Assembly: GCF_026125785.1 (NCBI RefSeq)
Contig: NZ_JAHCKL010000007.1
Coordinates: 62,001-126,000 of the forward strand
Origin: Hydrogenophaga sp.
Lineage (GTDB): Bacteria > Pseudomonadota > Gammaproteobacteria > Burkholderiales > Burkholderiaceae_C
DNA: 64,000 nucleotides
Reading direction: 5' to 3'
A program made the position numbers and the translations under genes. Below, one piece after another: positions 49,751-61,489 of this stretch; within the stretch, counting starts at the first letter, position 1; every line of letters begins with the position of its first letter. The notes under the pieces were generated by a model, which was not told the DNA's origin, made no database searches, and saw nothing but the letters and a program-made list of their open reading frames with translations.

Positions 49751-52120
49751 ATGAAGGCCTTGCACATCAAGCTCTGGCGCGACCTGCGCCGGCTGCGCGC
49801 GCAGGTGGCCACCATCGCGCTGGTGGTGGCGATTGGCGTGGCCGGCTTTGTGGGGATGTTCTCGGTGCATGCCTCGCTGGAGCGTTCACGCGATGCCTTC
49901 TACCGCGACAACCGCCTGGCAGACGTGTTCGCCAGCGTCAAGCGTGCGCCATTGCACCTGCGTGATCGGCTGGCCGCCATCGACGGCGTGGCCGATGTCC
50001 GGCTCGACGTGGTGTTCGACGCGCAGATCGCGCTGGCCGACGCGGACGCACCGGTCACCGGTCGCTTCATGGGCCTGGATCTGGCGCAGGTGCACGCGCG
50101 GCGCCAGGGCCTGAATGCGTTGACACTGCGCGCCGGCCGGTGGCCCGAACGGGGCCAGGCGCTCGAAGCGGTGGTGAACGACCGCTTCGCCACCGCCCGC
50201 GGCCTGCGGCCTGGCGATCGCGTGGATGCGGTCCTCAATGGCAAGCTGGAGCGCGTGCACGTGGTGGGCACCGCGATATCGCCCGAGTACGTGTTCGCCA
50301 CGCGCGGTGGCGCGCCCGACGACAAGACCTTTGGCATCTGGTGGATCGACGCCGAGCGCATGCGCGATGCCTTCGACATGCAGGGTGCCTTCAACCAGGT
50401 CTCCATGCGGGTGGACACCGGCGCGTCCAGCGATGCGGTCATCGCGGCGGCCGACCGCCTGCTGGGCGCCTATGGCACGCTGGGCGCGGTGGGGCGCGAG
50501 CGGCAGCTTTCGGCCAAGATCGTCGCCGACGAGCTCGCACAGTTGCGGGTGATGGGCACGGTGCTGCCCGCCATCTTTCTGGCGGTGGCCATGTTCATTC
50601 TCAACGTGGTGATCAGCCGCCAGGTGGCCACTCAGCGCAGCCAGATCGCGGCCCTCAAGGCCCTGGGCTATGGGGACGGCGCCATCGCCTGGCACTACAT
50701 CCAGCTGGCGCAGGTCATCGCCGGCTGCGGCGTGCTGGCCGGGCTGGGCCTGAGCGTGTGGATCGGCCAGCTCATGCTGGGTCTGTACGACGAGGTGTTC
50801 CGCTTCAACCGGTTGGCGTACTTCACCGCGCCCTGGCTGGTGGCGGCATCGGCCCTGATCGCGGGCAGCGCGGCCGCGCTCGGCACCTGGAACGCGATCC
50901 GCGCGGTGGTGCGGCTCAAGCCCGCGCAAGCCATGCAGCCACCGGCGCCACCGCGCTACCGCCGCACCCTCATCGAACGGCTGGCCGGGCATCGGCGTGT
51001 GCGCACCGGCGCGCTCATGGTCATTCGCAACGTCGAGCGCCGCCCGCTGCGCGCGGCTTTCACGGTGACGGGCATCGCCATGGCGGTGGCGCTGCAGATC
51101 TCGGGCGCGTTCTGGCTGGACGCCATCGCACACATCATGGATGTGCAGTTCCGGCAGGTACAGCAGGGCGACGTGCTGATCCACTTCCACCAGCCGGTGC
51201 CGCGCACGGTCACGCGCGAGCTGCGGCGGCTGCCTGGCGTGATCGACGCCGAGCCCTACCGCAGCGAACCGGTGCGCGTGCTGGCCCGTGGCCGGACCGA
51301 GGACGCGGTGCTATTGGGTCTGGAAGACAACGCCCGCCTGATGCGCGCGGTGGACGACTCGCGCGGCGCCGTGCCCATGCCGGCACACGGCCTGGTGCTC
51401 TCCTCGCTGCTGGCGCGTGCCATCGGCGCGCGCGTGGGCGACCGCGTCACGGTGGAGTTCCGCCTCTGGCACCAGACGCTTGCCGAGGTGGAGGTCGTCG
51501 ACGTGGTGCACACGCTCATGGGCATGCAGGCCTTCATGCGCCTGGACGCCATGAACGTGCTGGCGCGCGACGGCGATGGCGTGGCCGAGGCCGCGCTGCA
51601 GGTGGACCCCGTGGCGCTGCCCGCCTTCTGGGAAGCGGTCAAGCGCGCACCGGCCATCAATTCGGTGTTTGACAAGGCGGGTGCCATGGCCAGCTTTCGG
51701 CAGACCACTTCCCGCAACATGGGCGTGTTCAGCGGCATCCTCACGCTGTTTGCCATCGCCATGGCCGTGGGCATCGTGTACAACGCCGCGCGCATCACGC
51801 TCTCCGAGCGCGCCTGGGAACTGGCCAGTTTGCGCGTGCTGGGCATGACGCGCGCGGAGGTCTCGGTGTTGCTGCTGGCCGAACTCGGCGCGGAGTTGCT
51901 GCTGGCGCTGCCCGCCGGTGCCGCCGTGGGCTGGGCGCTGGCCCATCTGCTGATGCGCCTGATGTCTTCGGACAGCATCGATTTTCCGGTGGTCATCGAA
52001 CCATCCACCTATGCCACGGCCGCACTGACCGTGCTGGCCGCTGGCGCCGCGAGCGCACTGCTGGTGCGCCGCCAGATCGACCGGCTGGACCTGGTCGCCG
52101 TCCTCAAGGTACGCGAATGA
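49751..52120 (+). CDS. ABC transporter permease, FtsX type, duplicated
   Basis: 789 residues. A membrane segment near the N-terminus ([24 protein letters not shown]) precedes a large periplasmic domain. FtsX units follow around residues 280-400 ([33 protein letters not shown]) and 670-785 ([34 protein letters not shown]). This two-unit layout occurs in exporters of the MacB/lipoprotein-release and DevC-like groups. Its stop overlaps the adaptor start. Confidence 0.93.
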   Translation: MKALHIKLWRDLRRLRAQVATIALVVAIGVAGFVGMFSVHASLERSRDAFYRDNRLADVFASVKRAPLHLRDRLAAIDGVADVRLDVVFDAQIALADADAPVTGRFMGLDLAQVHARRQGLNALTLRAGRWPERGQALEAVVNDRFATARGLRPGDRVDAVLNGKLERVHVVGTAISPEYVFATRGGAPDDKTFGIWWIDAERMRDAFDMQGAFNQVSMRVDTGASSDAVIAAADRLLGAYGTLGAVGRERQLSAKIVADELAQLRVMGTVLPAIFLAVAMFILNVVISRQVATQRSQIAALKALGYGDGAIAWHYIQLAQVIAGCGVLAGLGLSVWIGQLMLGLYDEVFRFNRLAYFTAPWLVAASALIAGSAAALGTWNAIRAVVRLKPAQAMQPPAPPRYRRTLIERLAGHRRVRTGALMVIRNVERRPLRAAFTVTGIAMAVALQISGAFWLDAIAHIMDVQFRQVQQGDVLIHFHQPVPRTVTRELRRLPGVIDAEPYRSEPVRVLARGRTEDAVLLGLEDNARLMRAVDDSRGAVPMPAHGLVLSSLLARAIGARVGDRVTVEFRLWHQTLAEVEVVDVVHTLMGMQAFMRLDAMNVLARDGDGVAEAALQVDPVALPAFWEAVKRAPAINSVFDKAGAMASFRQTTSRNMGVFSGILTLFAIAMAVGIVYNAARITLSERAWELASLRVLGMTRAEVSVLLLAELGAELLLALPAGAAVGWALAHLLMRLMSSDSIDFPVVIEPSTYATAALTVLAAGAASALLVRRQIDRLDLVAVLKVRE

Positions 52121-53328
52121 GCAACGACACGCACATCTCCCTGGCCGCGCGCCTGCGCCGCGCACTCCCCTGGCTGCTGGCGGCTCTGGCGGTCATGGCG
52201 CTGGCCATCTGGGCCTGGCGGCCGCGGCCGATCGTGGTCGAGGTCGCCAGCGCCGTGACCGGCCGGTTTGAACAAACCATCGAAGAAGACGGTGTGCTGC
52301 GCCTGCGGCAACGCTACCTGATCGCGGCCCCCGTCACCGCCGCGCTCGCCCGGCCCGCGCTCAAGGTAGGTGACACGGTGCGCGCGGGAGAGGTGGTGGC
52401 CACGTTGTCACCGGTCGCCTCGCAGATGATCGACGCGCGCACGCGCGGCGTGCTGCAGCAGCGGGTAGGCAGCGCCGACGCGGCGCGCACGGCCAGCGCC
52501 GCGCAGGTGCAGCGGCTGGACACCGCACTCGCCCAGGCCACCCTGGAGGCCGAACGGGCCACGAAACTGGCGCGCGAACAGTTCGTCGCGCCCTCGGCTC
52601 TGGACCAGGCCACACTGGCGCAACGCTCGGCACGCCAGGCCCTGGAGGCAGGCCGCGCGGAACTGCGCGCGGCCGAATTCGCCCTGGCCGAAGCGCGCGC
52701 GGCGCTGGCCCGCAGCGAGCCGGGCGAGCGCGGTGACGGAACCTGGCTCTTGCGCAGCCCGGTGAATGGCCAAGTGATCAAGCTGCACCTGGACAGCGCG
52801 GCACCGGTCACGGCGGGACAGGCCCTGCTGGAGATCGGCGACACCCAAGCCATGGAGGCGGTGATCGACGTGCTCTCCGGCGACGCCCTGCAGATTCGCC
52901 CCGGCACGGCGGTGCGCCTGTCGCTGGGCACCAGCGTGCCGCCCATCGAGTCCCGTGTCGACCGCATCGAGCCGGTGGCCTTTACCAAGGTGTCGGCACT
53001 GGGGATCGAGGAGCAGCGGGTGCACGTGATCGCCAGCCTGCCCGCCCACCTGTCCGGGCTGGGCGACGGCTTTCGGGTCGACGCGCGCTTCACCGTCTCC
53101 GCGCAGGACGGCGTGCTGATCATGCCCAGCGCCGCGTTGGTGCGCGACGGCAGCGGCTGGCGGGTGTTCGTGCTTGAGGGTGGCCGGGCACGCACCCGGG
53201 CCGTGAAGGTACACGCCCGCCACGCCGATGCGGCCTGGATCGAGGACGGCCTGAAGGCCGGCGAGCAGGTGGTGCTCTACCCCGGCAGCACGGTGGCGGA
53301 TGGGCAGCCGGTGCGCGTGCGCGAGTGA
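52117..53328 (+). CDS. HlyD-family periplasmic adaptor
   Basis: 403 residues. A single N-terminal membrane anchor (LPWLLAALAVMALAIWAWRPRP) is followed by a barrel-sandwich domain (IAAPVTAALARPALKVGDTVRAGEVVATL), a coiled-coil hairpin of about 90 residues rich in Ala, Glu and Arg, and the second lipoyl half (LLRSPVNGQVIKLHLDSAAPV). It bridges the ABC permease to an outer-membrane channel, not encoded nearby. Substrate unknown. Confidence 0.93.
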   Translation: MSNDTHISLAARLRRALPWLLAALAVMALAIWAWRPRPIVVEVASAVTGRFEQTIEEDGVLRLRQRYLIAAPVTAALARPALKVGDTVRAGEVVATLSPVASQMIDARTRGVLQQRVGSADAARTASAAQVQRLDTALAQATLEAERATKLAREQFVAPSALDQATLAQRSARQALEAGRAELRAAEFALAEARAALARSEPGERGDGTWLLRSPVNGQVIKLHLDSAAPVTAGQALLEIGDTQAMEAVIDVLSGDALQIRPGTAVRLSLGTSVPPIESRVDRIEPVAFTKVSALGIEEQRVHVIASLPAHLSGLGDGFRVDARFTVSAQDGVLIMPSAALVRDGSGWRVFVLEGGRARTRAVKVHARHADAAWIEDGLKAGEQVVLYPGSTVADGQPVRVRE

Positions 53329-53357
53329 CTGCGCGGACGCGGGTCGCTCCCCCGCGC

Positions 53358-54968
53358 TCAGAAACCGACCGCCGCGCCATCGCGGCGCGGATCGGAGGCG
53401 GCCACGTAGCCCTCGTGCTTCGGATCGCCGGCGCGCCAGATGAACTGCCCCGCACCGAAGTCCTGGTAACTGTCGTGGATGACCTCGGCCACATGGCCCC
53501 GGTCCAGCAGGGCTTGCAGTGTGGCGGGACTCATCTGCTGCTCGACGTTGATCGCCAAGCCCTGGTTGAAGCGCCAGCGCGGCGCATCGCAAGCGGCCTG
53601 CGGGCTCTGGCCGTGGTCGAGCATGCGCACCAGCGTCTGCACATGGCCTTGCGGCTGCATGTTCGCGCCCATCACGCCAAAGGACATCACGGGTTGCCCG
53701 TCACGCGTGAGGAAGGCCGGGATGATGGTGTGAAAGGGGCGCTTGCCCGGTGCCACCTGGTTGGGGCCGGGCAGCAATGAAAAACCGTGGCCCCGGTTCT
53801 GCAGGCTGATGCCGAAGGCAGGTTCCACGCAACCGGAGCCAAACCCCATGAAGTTGCTCTGGATGAAGCTGACCATCATGCCGTCCTCGTCGGCCGCGGT
53901 GAGGTAGATGGTGCCGCCTCGCGCCGGATTGCCGGCGCCGAAGTCCTGGGCGCGCCTGGGGTCGATGAGCCTGGCGCGGCTGGCCAGGTAGGCGTCGTCC
54001 AGCAGTTGCCCGGCGCTGACTTCCATGCTGCTGGCCTCGGCCACGTAGCGGTAGGTGTCGGCGAAGGCGAGCTTCATGGCCTCGATCTGCAGGTGCTGCG
54101 CGTCCGGTCCATCCACCGGCAGGCTGGCCAGGTCGAAATGCGCCAGGATGCCCAGCGCGATCAGCGCCGCGATGCCCTGCCCGCTGGGAGGTATTTCATG
54201 CAGGGTGTAGCCGCGGTAGACCTTGCTCAGCGGCGTGACCCACTCGGGCCGGTAGGCCGCAAGGTCTTCGGCCCGCAGCGCGCCTCCCTCCGCCTTGGCG
54301 AAGCGCGCCAGCGCCTGGGCGATCTCACCCTCGTAGAAGGCCGCGCCATGCGTGTCGGCGATCTGCCGCAAAGCCCGCGCCGCCGCAGGGAAGCGGAACA
54401 GCTCACCGACACGAGGCGCGCGCCCCCAGGGCAGGAAGGCCTGCGCAAAACCGGGCAGCGGGCCCAGCTCGGGCGTGGCGGCGGCCCATTTCTGCTGCAC
54501 CACCACCGGCAGCAGGTAGCCACGTTCGGCGATCTCGATGGCCGGCTCCATCAGGTCCGCAAACGGCAGCCGGCCAAAGCGCTCCGAAAGCGCTACCCAA
54601 CCCGCCACGGCGCCAGGCACCGTCACGCTGTCGATGCCGCGCTTGGGCGGCGTCTTGCCTCCCGCCCCGTGGCGACGGCGGAAGTAATCCACGCTCCAGG
54701 CCGCGGGCGCCGGCCCCGCCGCATTGAGGCCGTGCAGCGACTGCCCGTCCCACAGGATGGCGAAGGCATCGCTGCCCAGACCGTTGCTCACCGGTTCGCA
54801 GATGGTCATGGCCGCCGCGGCGGCCACCGCCGCATCCACCGCGTTGCCGCCCTTCCACAGCATGCGCAGGCCGGCCTGGGCCGCCAGCGGGTGCGAGGTG
54901 GCAACGACGTTGCGCGCGAAGACCGGGATGCGCGTGGAGGTGTAGGGGTTGTGGAAGTCGAATGGCAT
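53358..54968 (-). CDS. Gamma-glutamyltransferase-family enzyme (cytoplasmic, YwrD/HpxW-like)
   Basis: 536 residues with no signal peptide (start MPFDFHNPYTSTRIPVFARN). Ntn-hydrolase: the precursor would cleave before the Thr of ARGGTIYLTAADEDGMMVS (about residue 350), giving the two subunits. SNGLGSDAFAILWDG and SFIQSNFMGFGSGCVEP are family blocks, the latter closer to YwrD and oxamate amidohydrolase HpxW than to secreted Ggt. So glutathione hydrolysis is not certain. Divergent from pyk. Confidence 0.88.
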   Translation of the reverse strand: MPFDFHNPYTSTRIPVFARNVVATSHPLAAQAGLRMLWKGGNAVDAAVAAAAAMTICEPVSNGLGSDAFAILWDGQSLHGLNAAGPAPAAWSVDYFRRRHGAGGKTPPKRGIDSVTVPGAVAGWVALSERFGRLPFADLMEPAIEIAERGYLLPVVVQQKWAAATPELGPLPGFAQAFLPWGRAPRVGELFRFPAAARALRQIADTHGAAFYEGEIAQALARFAKAEGGALRAEDLAAYRPEWVTPLSKVYRGYTLHEIPPSGQGIAALIALGILAHFDLASLPVDGPDAQHLQIEAMKLAFADTYRYVAEASSMEVSAGQLLDDAYLASRARLIDPRRAQDFGAGNPARGGTIYLTAADEDGMMVSFIQSNFMGFGSGCVEPAFGISLQNRGHGFSLLPGPNQVAPGKRPFHTIIPAFLTRDGQPVMSFGVMGANMQPQGHVQTLVRMLDHGQSPQAACDAPRWRFNQGLAINVEQQMSPATLQALLDRGHVAEVIHDSYQDFGAGQFIWRAGDPKHEGYVAASDPRRDGAAVGF

Positions 54969-55010
54969 GGGCTGGAGATTAGCGCCAACAGGCTGTAACC
55001 TGCCGGTAAC

Positions 55011-55034
55011 TGGTTTCATGGACAATTGAAACCA
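55011..55034. promoter_or_regulatory. Inverted repeat in the ggt-like/pyk divergent region
   Basis: TGGTTTCA-N8-TGAAACCA, a perfect 8-bp inverted repeat about 52 bases before the pyk start. A symmetric operator is possible. The direct repeat GTAACCTGCCGGTAAC sits just to its left. Confidence 0.45.
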
Positions 55035-55086
55035 AATTACATGCCGGCGCCGGGCCGGCTGACCTGTCCCAACGGAGACCGCCTTC

Positions 55087-56520
<1,434 letters not shown>

Positions 56521-56523
56521 AAG

Positions 56524-56700
56524 GGGCACCCCCCTGCGCCGCTGCGCGGCTTCCCCCCTCCGTAGCGCGCCTTCGGCGCTTCGAGGGGGGACGATGCCTT
56601 GGGCCGGCGGAGCCGGACCCTCGGCATCTCTGGTCTGGGGCGCCTCGCTTCGCTCGCTGGGTGGTCTTGTGCCTGGGGGCGGACCCTTGGCTCTGTTGGG
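56524..56700. repeat. GC-rich dispersed-type intergenic repeat with nested hairpins
   Basis: Starts just after the pyk stop. CCCCCCTC (56553-56560) pairs with GAGGGGGG (56583-56590), enclosing AGCGC/GCGCT; GCCGC/GCGGC precedes it and a GGCCGG...CCGG stem follows. I recognise this type as a multicopy intergenic element in Comamonadaceae genomes, from memory only; only one copy is in this window. It may also end pyk transcription. Confidence 0.6.
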
Positions 56701-56704
56701 GCGC

Positions 56705-57475
56705 TCAGTCCAGGCGCAGGGAGACGCCGGTGACGAACATGGCGTCGCCTTTGCGCAGGGTGCCTCCTGGGTCGCTGTCGTAGCGGTAGCTCAGGCCCAT
56801 GGTGAGGTTGACGGCCTGGGTCATGGCGACGGTGAGGCCGGTATCGAGTACGGCGCGGTACTTGCCTCGGTCGCGCAGGTCGGGGTAAAGGGCGAATTTC
56901 TGACGCAGGCTGGTGGTGTCGGTCAGTTTGTGGCTGGACTCTTCCGAGAGGACGAGCTCCATGCGGCCGTAGGTTCCGCGCACCGCGCCAGCGATGTCGG
57001 TGGGGGTGACGTAGCGGTCGTAGGTGTAGCCCAGACCGGCCGCCAAGTCGAAGAAGCCGCGCTCGTCGCGCCACACATGGCGGCCCAGGCCGGTGGCCAG
57101 CGAGGTCCGGCCAGCGATGTTGGCCAGCTTGTCGCGCAGGTACTCGCCCGCGCCAAAGCCGAACCAGTCGGGCGAGATGTCGCGGTTGTACTGGGTGCGC
57201 AGACCATATCGTTCGGTCGTGGCGACGCCGGCGCTGCGCGCATGGTCGGCCCTGGCGTCCCAGGTCCATTTGTCCCGCTCGGTCTGCCGGGCACCCTCGG
57301 CCGAGAGGTTGAGCGAACTGGCCCGGTTGTTGCCTGACGAGACGTTGGCCCCTGCCGTCAGCAGGTAGCGCCACTGGCCATCGGGTTTGAGCGTGACCTG
57401 GGCGTGGGTGAGTGCGGGTGCCAGCAGGGCGGTGGCTGCGACCGTGAATGTCGCGATGTGGAAACGGTGTGGCAT
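56705..57475 (-). CDS. DUF481-like outer-membrane protein
   Basis: 256 residues with a strong AGGAGGG ribosome site. Signal peptide of about 25 residues (MPHRFHIATFTVAATALLAP). The mature protein alternates polar and hydrophobic residues through GYTYDRYVTPTDIAGAVRGTY to a C-terminal strand ending in aromatic/Leu residues (MFVTGVSLRLD), as in DUF481 beta-barrels induced in some salt or acid responses. Function unknown. Confidence 0.85.
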   Translation of the reverse strand: MPHRFHIATFTVAATALLAPALTHAQVTLKPDGQWRYLLTAGANVSSGNNRASSLNLSAEGARQTERDKWTWDARADHARSAGVATTERYGLRTQYNRDISPDWFGFGAGEYLRDKLANIAGRTSLATGLGRHVWRDERGFFDLAAGLGYTYDRYVTPTDIAGAVRGTYGRMELVLSEESSHKLTDTTSLRQKFALYPDLRDRGKYRAVLDTGLTVAMTQAVNLTMGLSYRYDSDPGGTLRKGDAMFVTGVSLRLD

Positions 57476-57631
57476 GAAGGCCCTCCTTTCTTGTGTGTGT
57501 CGGGACGACGACATGCGGCAGCCGCCGTGCGGCTGCCACAAGAAAGAGGGATTCCCCGCGACCGCCAGACAGTTCCCCGCGGTTTTGTGAAAAATCGTGA
57601 CCAACGCCTGCGGCGCTGGCTGGCCCCGGGG

Positions 57632-58195
57632 TCAGGAATGGACCGAAGGTGCCGGGGTCCGCATCGCGCGCCTGCGGTCGAACCAGGCGAAGCCCTGGAA
57701 CACGACCAGGCCGCAGAGCGTGCCCAGGAGCAGGCCGGCTGCAATGTCGGAAACGAAGTGCAGCCCTAGAAACACACGGCTCCAGGCCACCAGCAGAGCC
57801 ACACCGCCGGTGGCCAGCAGCCAGCGGCGGACGTGCCGCTGCGCGAGCAGACTGATGCCGACCGCCCAGGCCGTTGCCAGCGTGGTGTGGGCACTGGGAA
57901 AGCCGGAGGTGGCGGCGTGGGCGATCCACTGGTGGCCCAGTCCCAGTTCAAAGGGGCGCGCAGAGTGGAACATGTCCCGCAATCCACGCATCGCCAGCCA
58001 GGCCAGACCCATGGCCAGGCAGGCGCCCAGCCACTGGCGGTGCCGCAGGCGCCCGGCCAGCACCCAGGGCAGCGGCGCCAGGAACGCCAGCGCTGGCAGC
58101 CAGGCGCTGATCCAGCGGGCCAGGGCGATGAGTCCAGCGGGCGTGGCGTCGGTGGCGTTGATCCAGAGAAAGAGGGTGGTGTCGAGCTGCGTCAT
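57632..58195 (-). CDS. PAP2-family membrane phosphatase
   Basis: 187 residues from ATG (MTQLDTTLFLWINATDATPAG). Type 2 phosphatidate phosphatase motifs are intact: RDMFHSARP (C1), SGFPSAHTT with the catalytic His (C2), and SRVFLGLHFVSD (C3, His plus Asp). Four or five membrane helices. Could dephosphorylate undecaprenyl diphosphate, phosphatidate or phosphatidylglycerol phosphate; the sequence does not decide. Confidence 0.92.
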   Translation of the reverse strand: MTQLDTTLFLWINATDATPAGLIALARWISAWLPALAFLAPLPWVLAGRLRHRQWLGACLAMGLAWLAMRGLRDMFHSARPFELGLGHQWIAHAATSGFPSAHTTLATAWAVGISLLAQRHVRRWLLATGGVALLVAWSRVFLGLHFVSDIAAGLLLGTLCGLVVFQGFAWFDRRRAMRTPAPSVHS

Positions 58196-58293
58196 GGTCG
58201 GGCCTTGCGAAAGTCCGGCGCAGTCTTGCGCGCAGACATTAAGGCTGTGTGAAATGGCACAGCCCGCAGTCACCCCGCGCACGACCCGAAAGT

Positions 58294-58299
58294 TAAAAT
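58294..58299 (+). promoter_or_regulatory. Probable -10 box of the aldolase gene
   Basis: TAAAAT, in the otherwise GC-rich 152-base gap, about 49 bases before the aldolase start. No good -35 matches at 16-18 bases, so an activator may be needed. AGGGGAATC precedes the start. Confidence 0.35.
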
Positions 58300-58347
58300 C
58301 GCCGGTTACACCACGGTTACCAACCCAACTCGACTTAGGGGAATCAC

Positions 58348-59412
58348 ATGGCGCTCGTTTCCATGCGCGAACTGCTCGACCACGCCGCCGAGAACGGCTA
58401 CGGCATCCCGGCGTTCAACGTCAACAACCTCGAACAGGTCCAGGCCGTGATGGCCGCCGCCGATGAAGTCGGTGCGCCGGTGATCCTTCAGGCCAGCGCT
58501 GGCGCCCGCAAATACGCCGGCGAGCCCTTCATCAAGCACCTGATCCAGGCCGCGATGGAAGCCTACCCCCACATTCCGCTGGTGATGCACCAGGACCATG
58601 GCACCTCGCCCAAGGTCTGCGAAGGCGCGATCAACCTGGGCTTTGGCTCGGTGATGATGGACGGCTCGCTGATGGAAGACGGCAAGACGCCGGCCTCGTT
58701 CGACTACAACGTGGACGTGACCCGCAAGGTGGTCGACATGGCCCACAAGGTCGGCGTCACCGTGGAAGGTGAGCTGGGCTGCCTGGGCAACCTGGAAACC
58801 GGCGAGGCCGGCGAGGAAGACGGCATCGGCGCCGAAGGCAAGCTGGACCACAGCCAGATGCTGACCGACCCCGAGGAGGCCGCGGTGTTCGTCAAGGCCA
58901 CGCAGCTCGACGCTCTGGCCATTGCCATCGGCACCAGCCACGGCGCCTACAAGTTCAGCCGCAAGCCCACCGGCGACATCCTGGCCATCAGCCGCGTGAA
59001 GGAAATTCACAAGCGCATCCCCAACACCCACCTGGTGATGCACGGCTCCTCCTCGGTGCCCGCCGAGTTGCTGGCCATCATCAACCAGTACGGCGGCAAG
59101 ATGAAGGAGACCTACGGCGTGCCGGTGGAGGAGATCCAGGAAGCCATCAAGCACGGCGTGCGCAAGATCAACATCGACACCGACATCCGCCTGGCCATGA
59201 CGGGCGCGGTGCGCAAGTTCCTGGCGGAGAACCCCGACAAGTTCGACGCCCGCGAATGGCTCAAGCCCGCGCGCGAAGCCGCCAAGCAGGTCTGCAAGGC
59301 GCGTTACCTGGAATTCGGCTGCGAAGGCCAGGGCAGCAAGATCAAGGGCGAGTCGCTGCAGGTGGTGGCGGCGAAGTACGCCCGCGGTGAACTTGCACAG
59401 GTGGTGAACTGA
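58348..59412 (+). CDS. fba: Fructose-bisphosphate aldolase, class II
   Basis: 354 residues. Zinc-dependent aldolase of glycolysis/gluconeogenesis. Zinc and catalytic residues are in [31 protein letters not shown] (His and Asp), the later HGSSSVP block (His), and [17 protein letters not shown] near the C-terminus. [19 protein letters not shown] is the class II (CbbA-type) start. A strong terminator follows. Confidence 0.97.
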   Translation: MALVSMRELLDHAAENGYGIPAFNVNNLEQVQAVMAAADEVGAPVILQASAGARKYAGEPFIKHLIQAAMEAYPHIPLVMHQDHGTSPKVCEGAINLGFGSVMMDGSLMEDGKTPASFDYNVDVTRKVVDMAHKVGVTVEGELGCLGNLETGEAGEEDGIGAEGKLDHSQMLTDPEEAAVFVKATQLDALAIAIGTSHGAYKFSRKPTGDILAISRVKEIHKRIPNTHLVMHGSSSVPAELLAIINQYGGKMKETYGVPVEEIQEAIKHGVRKINIDTDIRLAMTGAVRKFLAENPDKFDAREWLKPAREAAKQVCKARYLEFGCEGQGSKIKGESLQVVAAKYARGELAQVVN

Positions 59413-59439
59413 ACTTGCGATAATCCACCGGAATGGTTC

Positions 59440-59470
59440 AAGGCCCGTTGACTGTTCAACGGGCCTTTTT
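59440..59470 (+). terminator. Rho-independent terminator after aldolase
   Basis: 12-bp stem (AAGGCCCGTTGA / TCAACGGGCCTT) around a CTGT loop, with a run of T residues (TTTTTCTT) running out of the stem. It lies between fba and purC on the plus strand. Confidence 0.93.
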
Positions 59471-59505
59471 CTTGTCCAGCCGCTTCTCTTCGCCGCCCCA
59501 CTGCC

Positions 59506-60417
59506 ATGCCCTCTTCCGCCCTGCACACTTCGGCCCTGACCTCCCTGCCCCTGCTGGCGCGCGGCAAGGTGCGCGACAACTACGCCGTGGGCGACGACCG
59601 CATCCTCATGGTGGCGAGCGACCGCATCAGCGCCTTCGACGTCATCATGGGCGAGCCCATTCCCGGCAAGGGCGAGCTGCTCACCCGCCTCTCGCTGTTC
59701 TGGTTCGACCAGCTCGGCCCCAAGGGCCTGAATATCTGCCCCATCCACCTGACGGGTGACGCGCCGGAAAGCGTGGTCTCGCCCCAGGAGGCGGCGCAGA
59801 TCCGTGGCCGCTCCATGCTGGTGCAGCGGCTCAAGCCGATTCCGGTGGAAGCCGTGGTGCGGGGCTACCTGGCCGGCAGCGGGTGGAAGGAGTACCAGGA
59901 GAGCCGGTCGGTCTGCGGCGTGCCCCTGCCCGAAGGGCTGCAGAACGCGTCCCGCCTGCCCGAGCCGATCTACACGCCAGCGGCCAAGGCGGCCATGGGC
60001 GAGCACGACGAGAACATCACTTTCGAGCGCACGGTCGAGATGATCGGGCCCGAACTGGCCGCGCAGATCCGCGACGTGTCGATCGCCCTGTACAAGGCGG
60101 CAGCGGCCATCGCCCTGAAGAAGGGCATCATCATTGCCGACACCAAGTTCGAGTTCGGCCTGGACAAGGCGGGCCGGCTGGTGCTCATGGACGAGGTGCT
60201 CACGCCCGACAGCTCACGCTACTGGCCGGCCGAGAGCTATGTGGTGGGCCAGAACCCGCCGAGCTACGACAAGCAGTTCCTGCGCGACTGGCTGGAGACC
60301 GCGCAGGTGAGCGGCAAACCCTGGGACAAGACGCCACCCGCGCCGCGCCTGCCGCGCGAGGTGATCGAGAAGACCGCAGCCAAGTACCAGGAGGCACTGA
60401 CGCGGCTGATGGGCTGA
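59506..60417 (+). CDS. purC: SAICAR synthetase
   Basis: 303 residues, longer than the roughly 240-residue E. coli form, as in many beta-proteobacteria and yeast. It joins aspartate to CAIR in purine synthesis. [30 protein letters not shown] is the ATP-binding start, [18 protein letters not shown] and [15 protein letters not shown] are further active-site blocks. Preceded by the aldolase terminator, so it has its own promoter. Confidence 0.97.
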   Translation: MPSSALHTSALTSLPLLARGKVRDNYAVGDDRILMVASDRISAFDVIMGEPIPGKGELLTRLSLFWFDQLGPKGLNICPIHLTGDAPESVVSPQEAAQIRGRSMLVQRLKPIPVEAVVRGYLAGSGWKEYQESRSVCGVPLPEGLQNASRLPEPIYTPAAKAAMGEHDENITFERTVEMIGPELAAQIRDVSIALYKAAAAIALKKGIIIADTKFEFGLDKAGRLVLMDEVLTPDSSRYWPAESYVVGQNPPSYDKQFLRDWLETAQVSGKPWDKTPPAPRLPREVIEKTAAKYQEALTRLMG

Positions 60418-60433
60418 GCGGGCGGCAGCCCGC
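60418..60433. terminator. Short hairpin between convergent purC and ybbN-like gene
   Basis: GCGGGC-GGCA-GCCCGC, a 6-bp GC stem right after the purC stop (TGA partly shared). No T-run, so termination efficiency is doubtful. Confidence 0.4.
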
Positions 60434-60440
60434 GTTCGGC

Positions 60441-61349
60441 TCAGCTCAGCACCACGCTGGAGAGGCGGCGGCGGTAGGTGGCCACCGTCGGGTCCTCCGG
60501 CGGCACCTGGCCCTCGGCCACCTTGGCCTTGGGCGGCTCGATGATGTCGAGGATGGCGATGTAGGTCTTGCGCGCCAGGTCCTCGTTCCAGGCCTTGTCG
60601 CGCATCAGGATCTCCAGCAGCTCATCCATCGCGGCGGTCCACTGGTTGTAGGCCATGAGCAGTTGCGCGAGCGCGAAGCGCGAGGCGAAGTCGCGCTTGT
60701 TGGCCGCGATCGCGGCCCGCAGTTCGGCGGCGCGCGCATCCGGATTGGCCACCTCGGCCTGGGCGTCGCGCGCAGCCATCCAGCGCTGCAGCGAATCCAG
60801 GCGGCGCACGCCTGCGGCCTTGGCGATCACCGGCGCAAAAGCCACCTTGGCGTCGTCGTCCTGGCCGAGTTCGAGCAGCAGCTTCACCAGGTCGAAACGC
60901 GCGTCGTCGTTGTCGGGCGCAGACTCCACAGCTTGCTGCAATTTTTCCAGAGCGCTGGAGAGGTCGCCCTCGGCCAGCGCATCCTGCGCGTCGGCTTCGG
61001 CCTCCTCGGCCTGCAGTTCCTCGGCGCTGGGCAGGTGCTTGTCCAGGAAGGCCTTGATCTGGCCCTCGGGCAAAGCGCCCATGAAGCCGTCGACCGGCTG
61101 CCCGTTCTTGAGCAGCACGCAGGTGGGAATGCTGCGGATGCCGAAGGCGGCGGCGAGTTGCTGTTCCTGGTCGGAATCGATCTTCACCAGCTTGAAACGC
61201 CCGGCGTAGTCCGCCTCAAGCTTTTCCAGCAGCGGTCCGATCACCTTGCAAGGGCCGCACCAGGGCGCCCAGAAGTCCACCAGCACGGGGGTGGTTTGCG
61301 AAGCTTCGATGACTTCGGCTTCAAAGTTGGCGATGGTGACGTCGATCAT
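60441..61349 (-). CDS. ybbN: Thioredoxin-TPR co-chaperone, YbbN/CnoX type
   Basis: 302 residues. The N-terminal thioredoxin domain (about 1-110) has FWAPWCGPCKVIGPLLEKL with an intact WCGPC. The C-terminal half (about 120-290) is tetratricopeptide-like (EGDLSSALEKLQQAVESAPD, LDSLQRWMAARDAQAEV). ATG (MIDVTIANFE) was chosen over a longer upstream frame. It likely protects folding clients under oxidative stress with chaperonin, from its homologues. Convergent with purC. Confidence 0.9.
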   Translation of the reverse strand: MIDVTIANFEAEVIEASQTTPVLVDFWAPWCGPCKVIGPLLEKLEADYAGRFKLVKIDSDQEQQLAAAFGIRSIPTCVLLKNGQPVDGFMGALPEGQIKAFLDKHLPSAEELQAEEAEADAQDALAEGDLSSALEKLQQAVESAPDNDDARFDLVKLLLELGQDDDAKVAFAPVIAKAAGVRRLDSLQRWMAARDAQAEVANPDARAAELRAAIAANKRDFASRFALAQLLMAYNQWTAAMDELLEILMRDKAWNEDLARKTYIAILDIIEPPKAKVAEGQVPPEDPTVATYRRRLSSVVLS

Positions 61350-61489
61350 GGGGGAGGCCTGGCTGATGGCACGCGCGGGATGCGCGGCACGCAAACGTAA
61401 AATCGACACTTTACCGGAGAGCGCCCTGCATCGGCATGCGCGCCACCGCCCGGCCCCTCAACGGGGTCGCATCGGCCATAGGCACTTTC

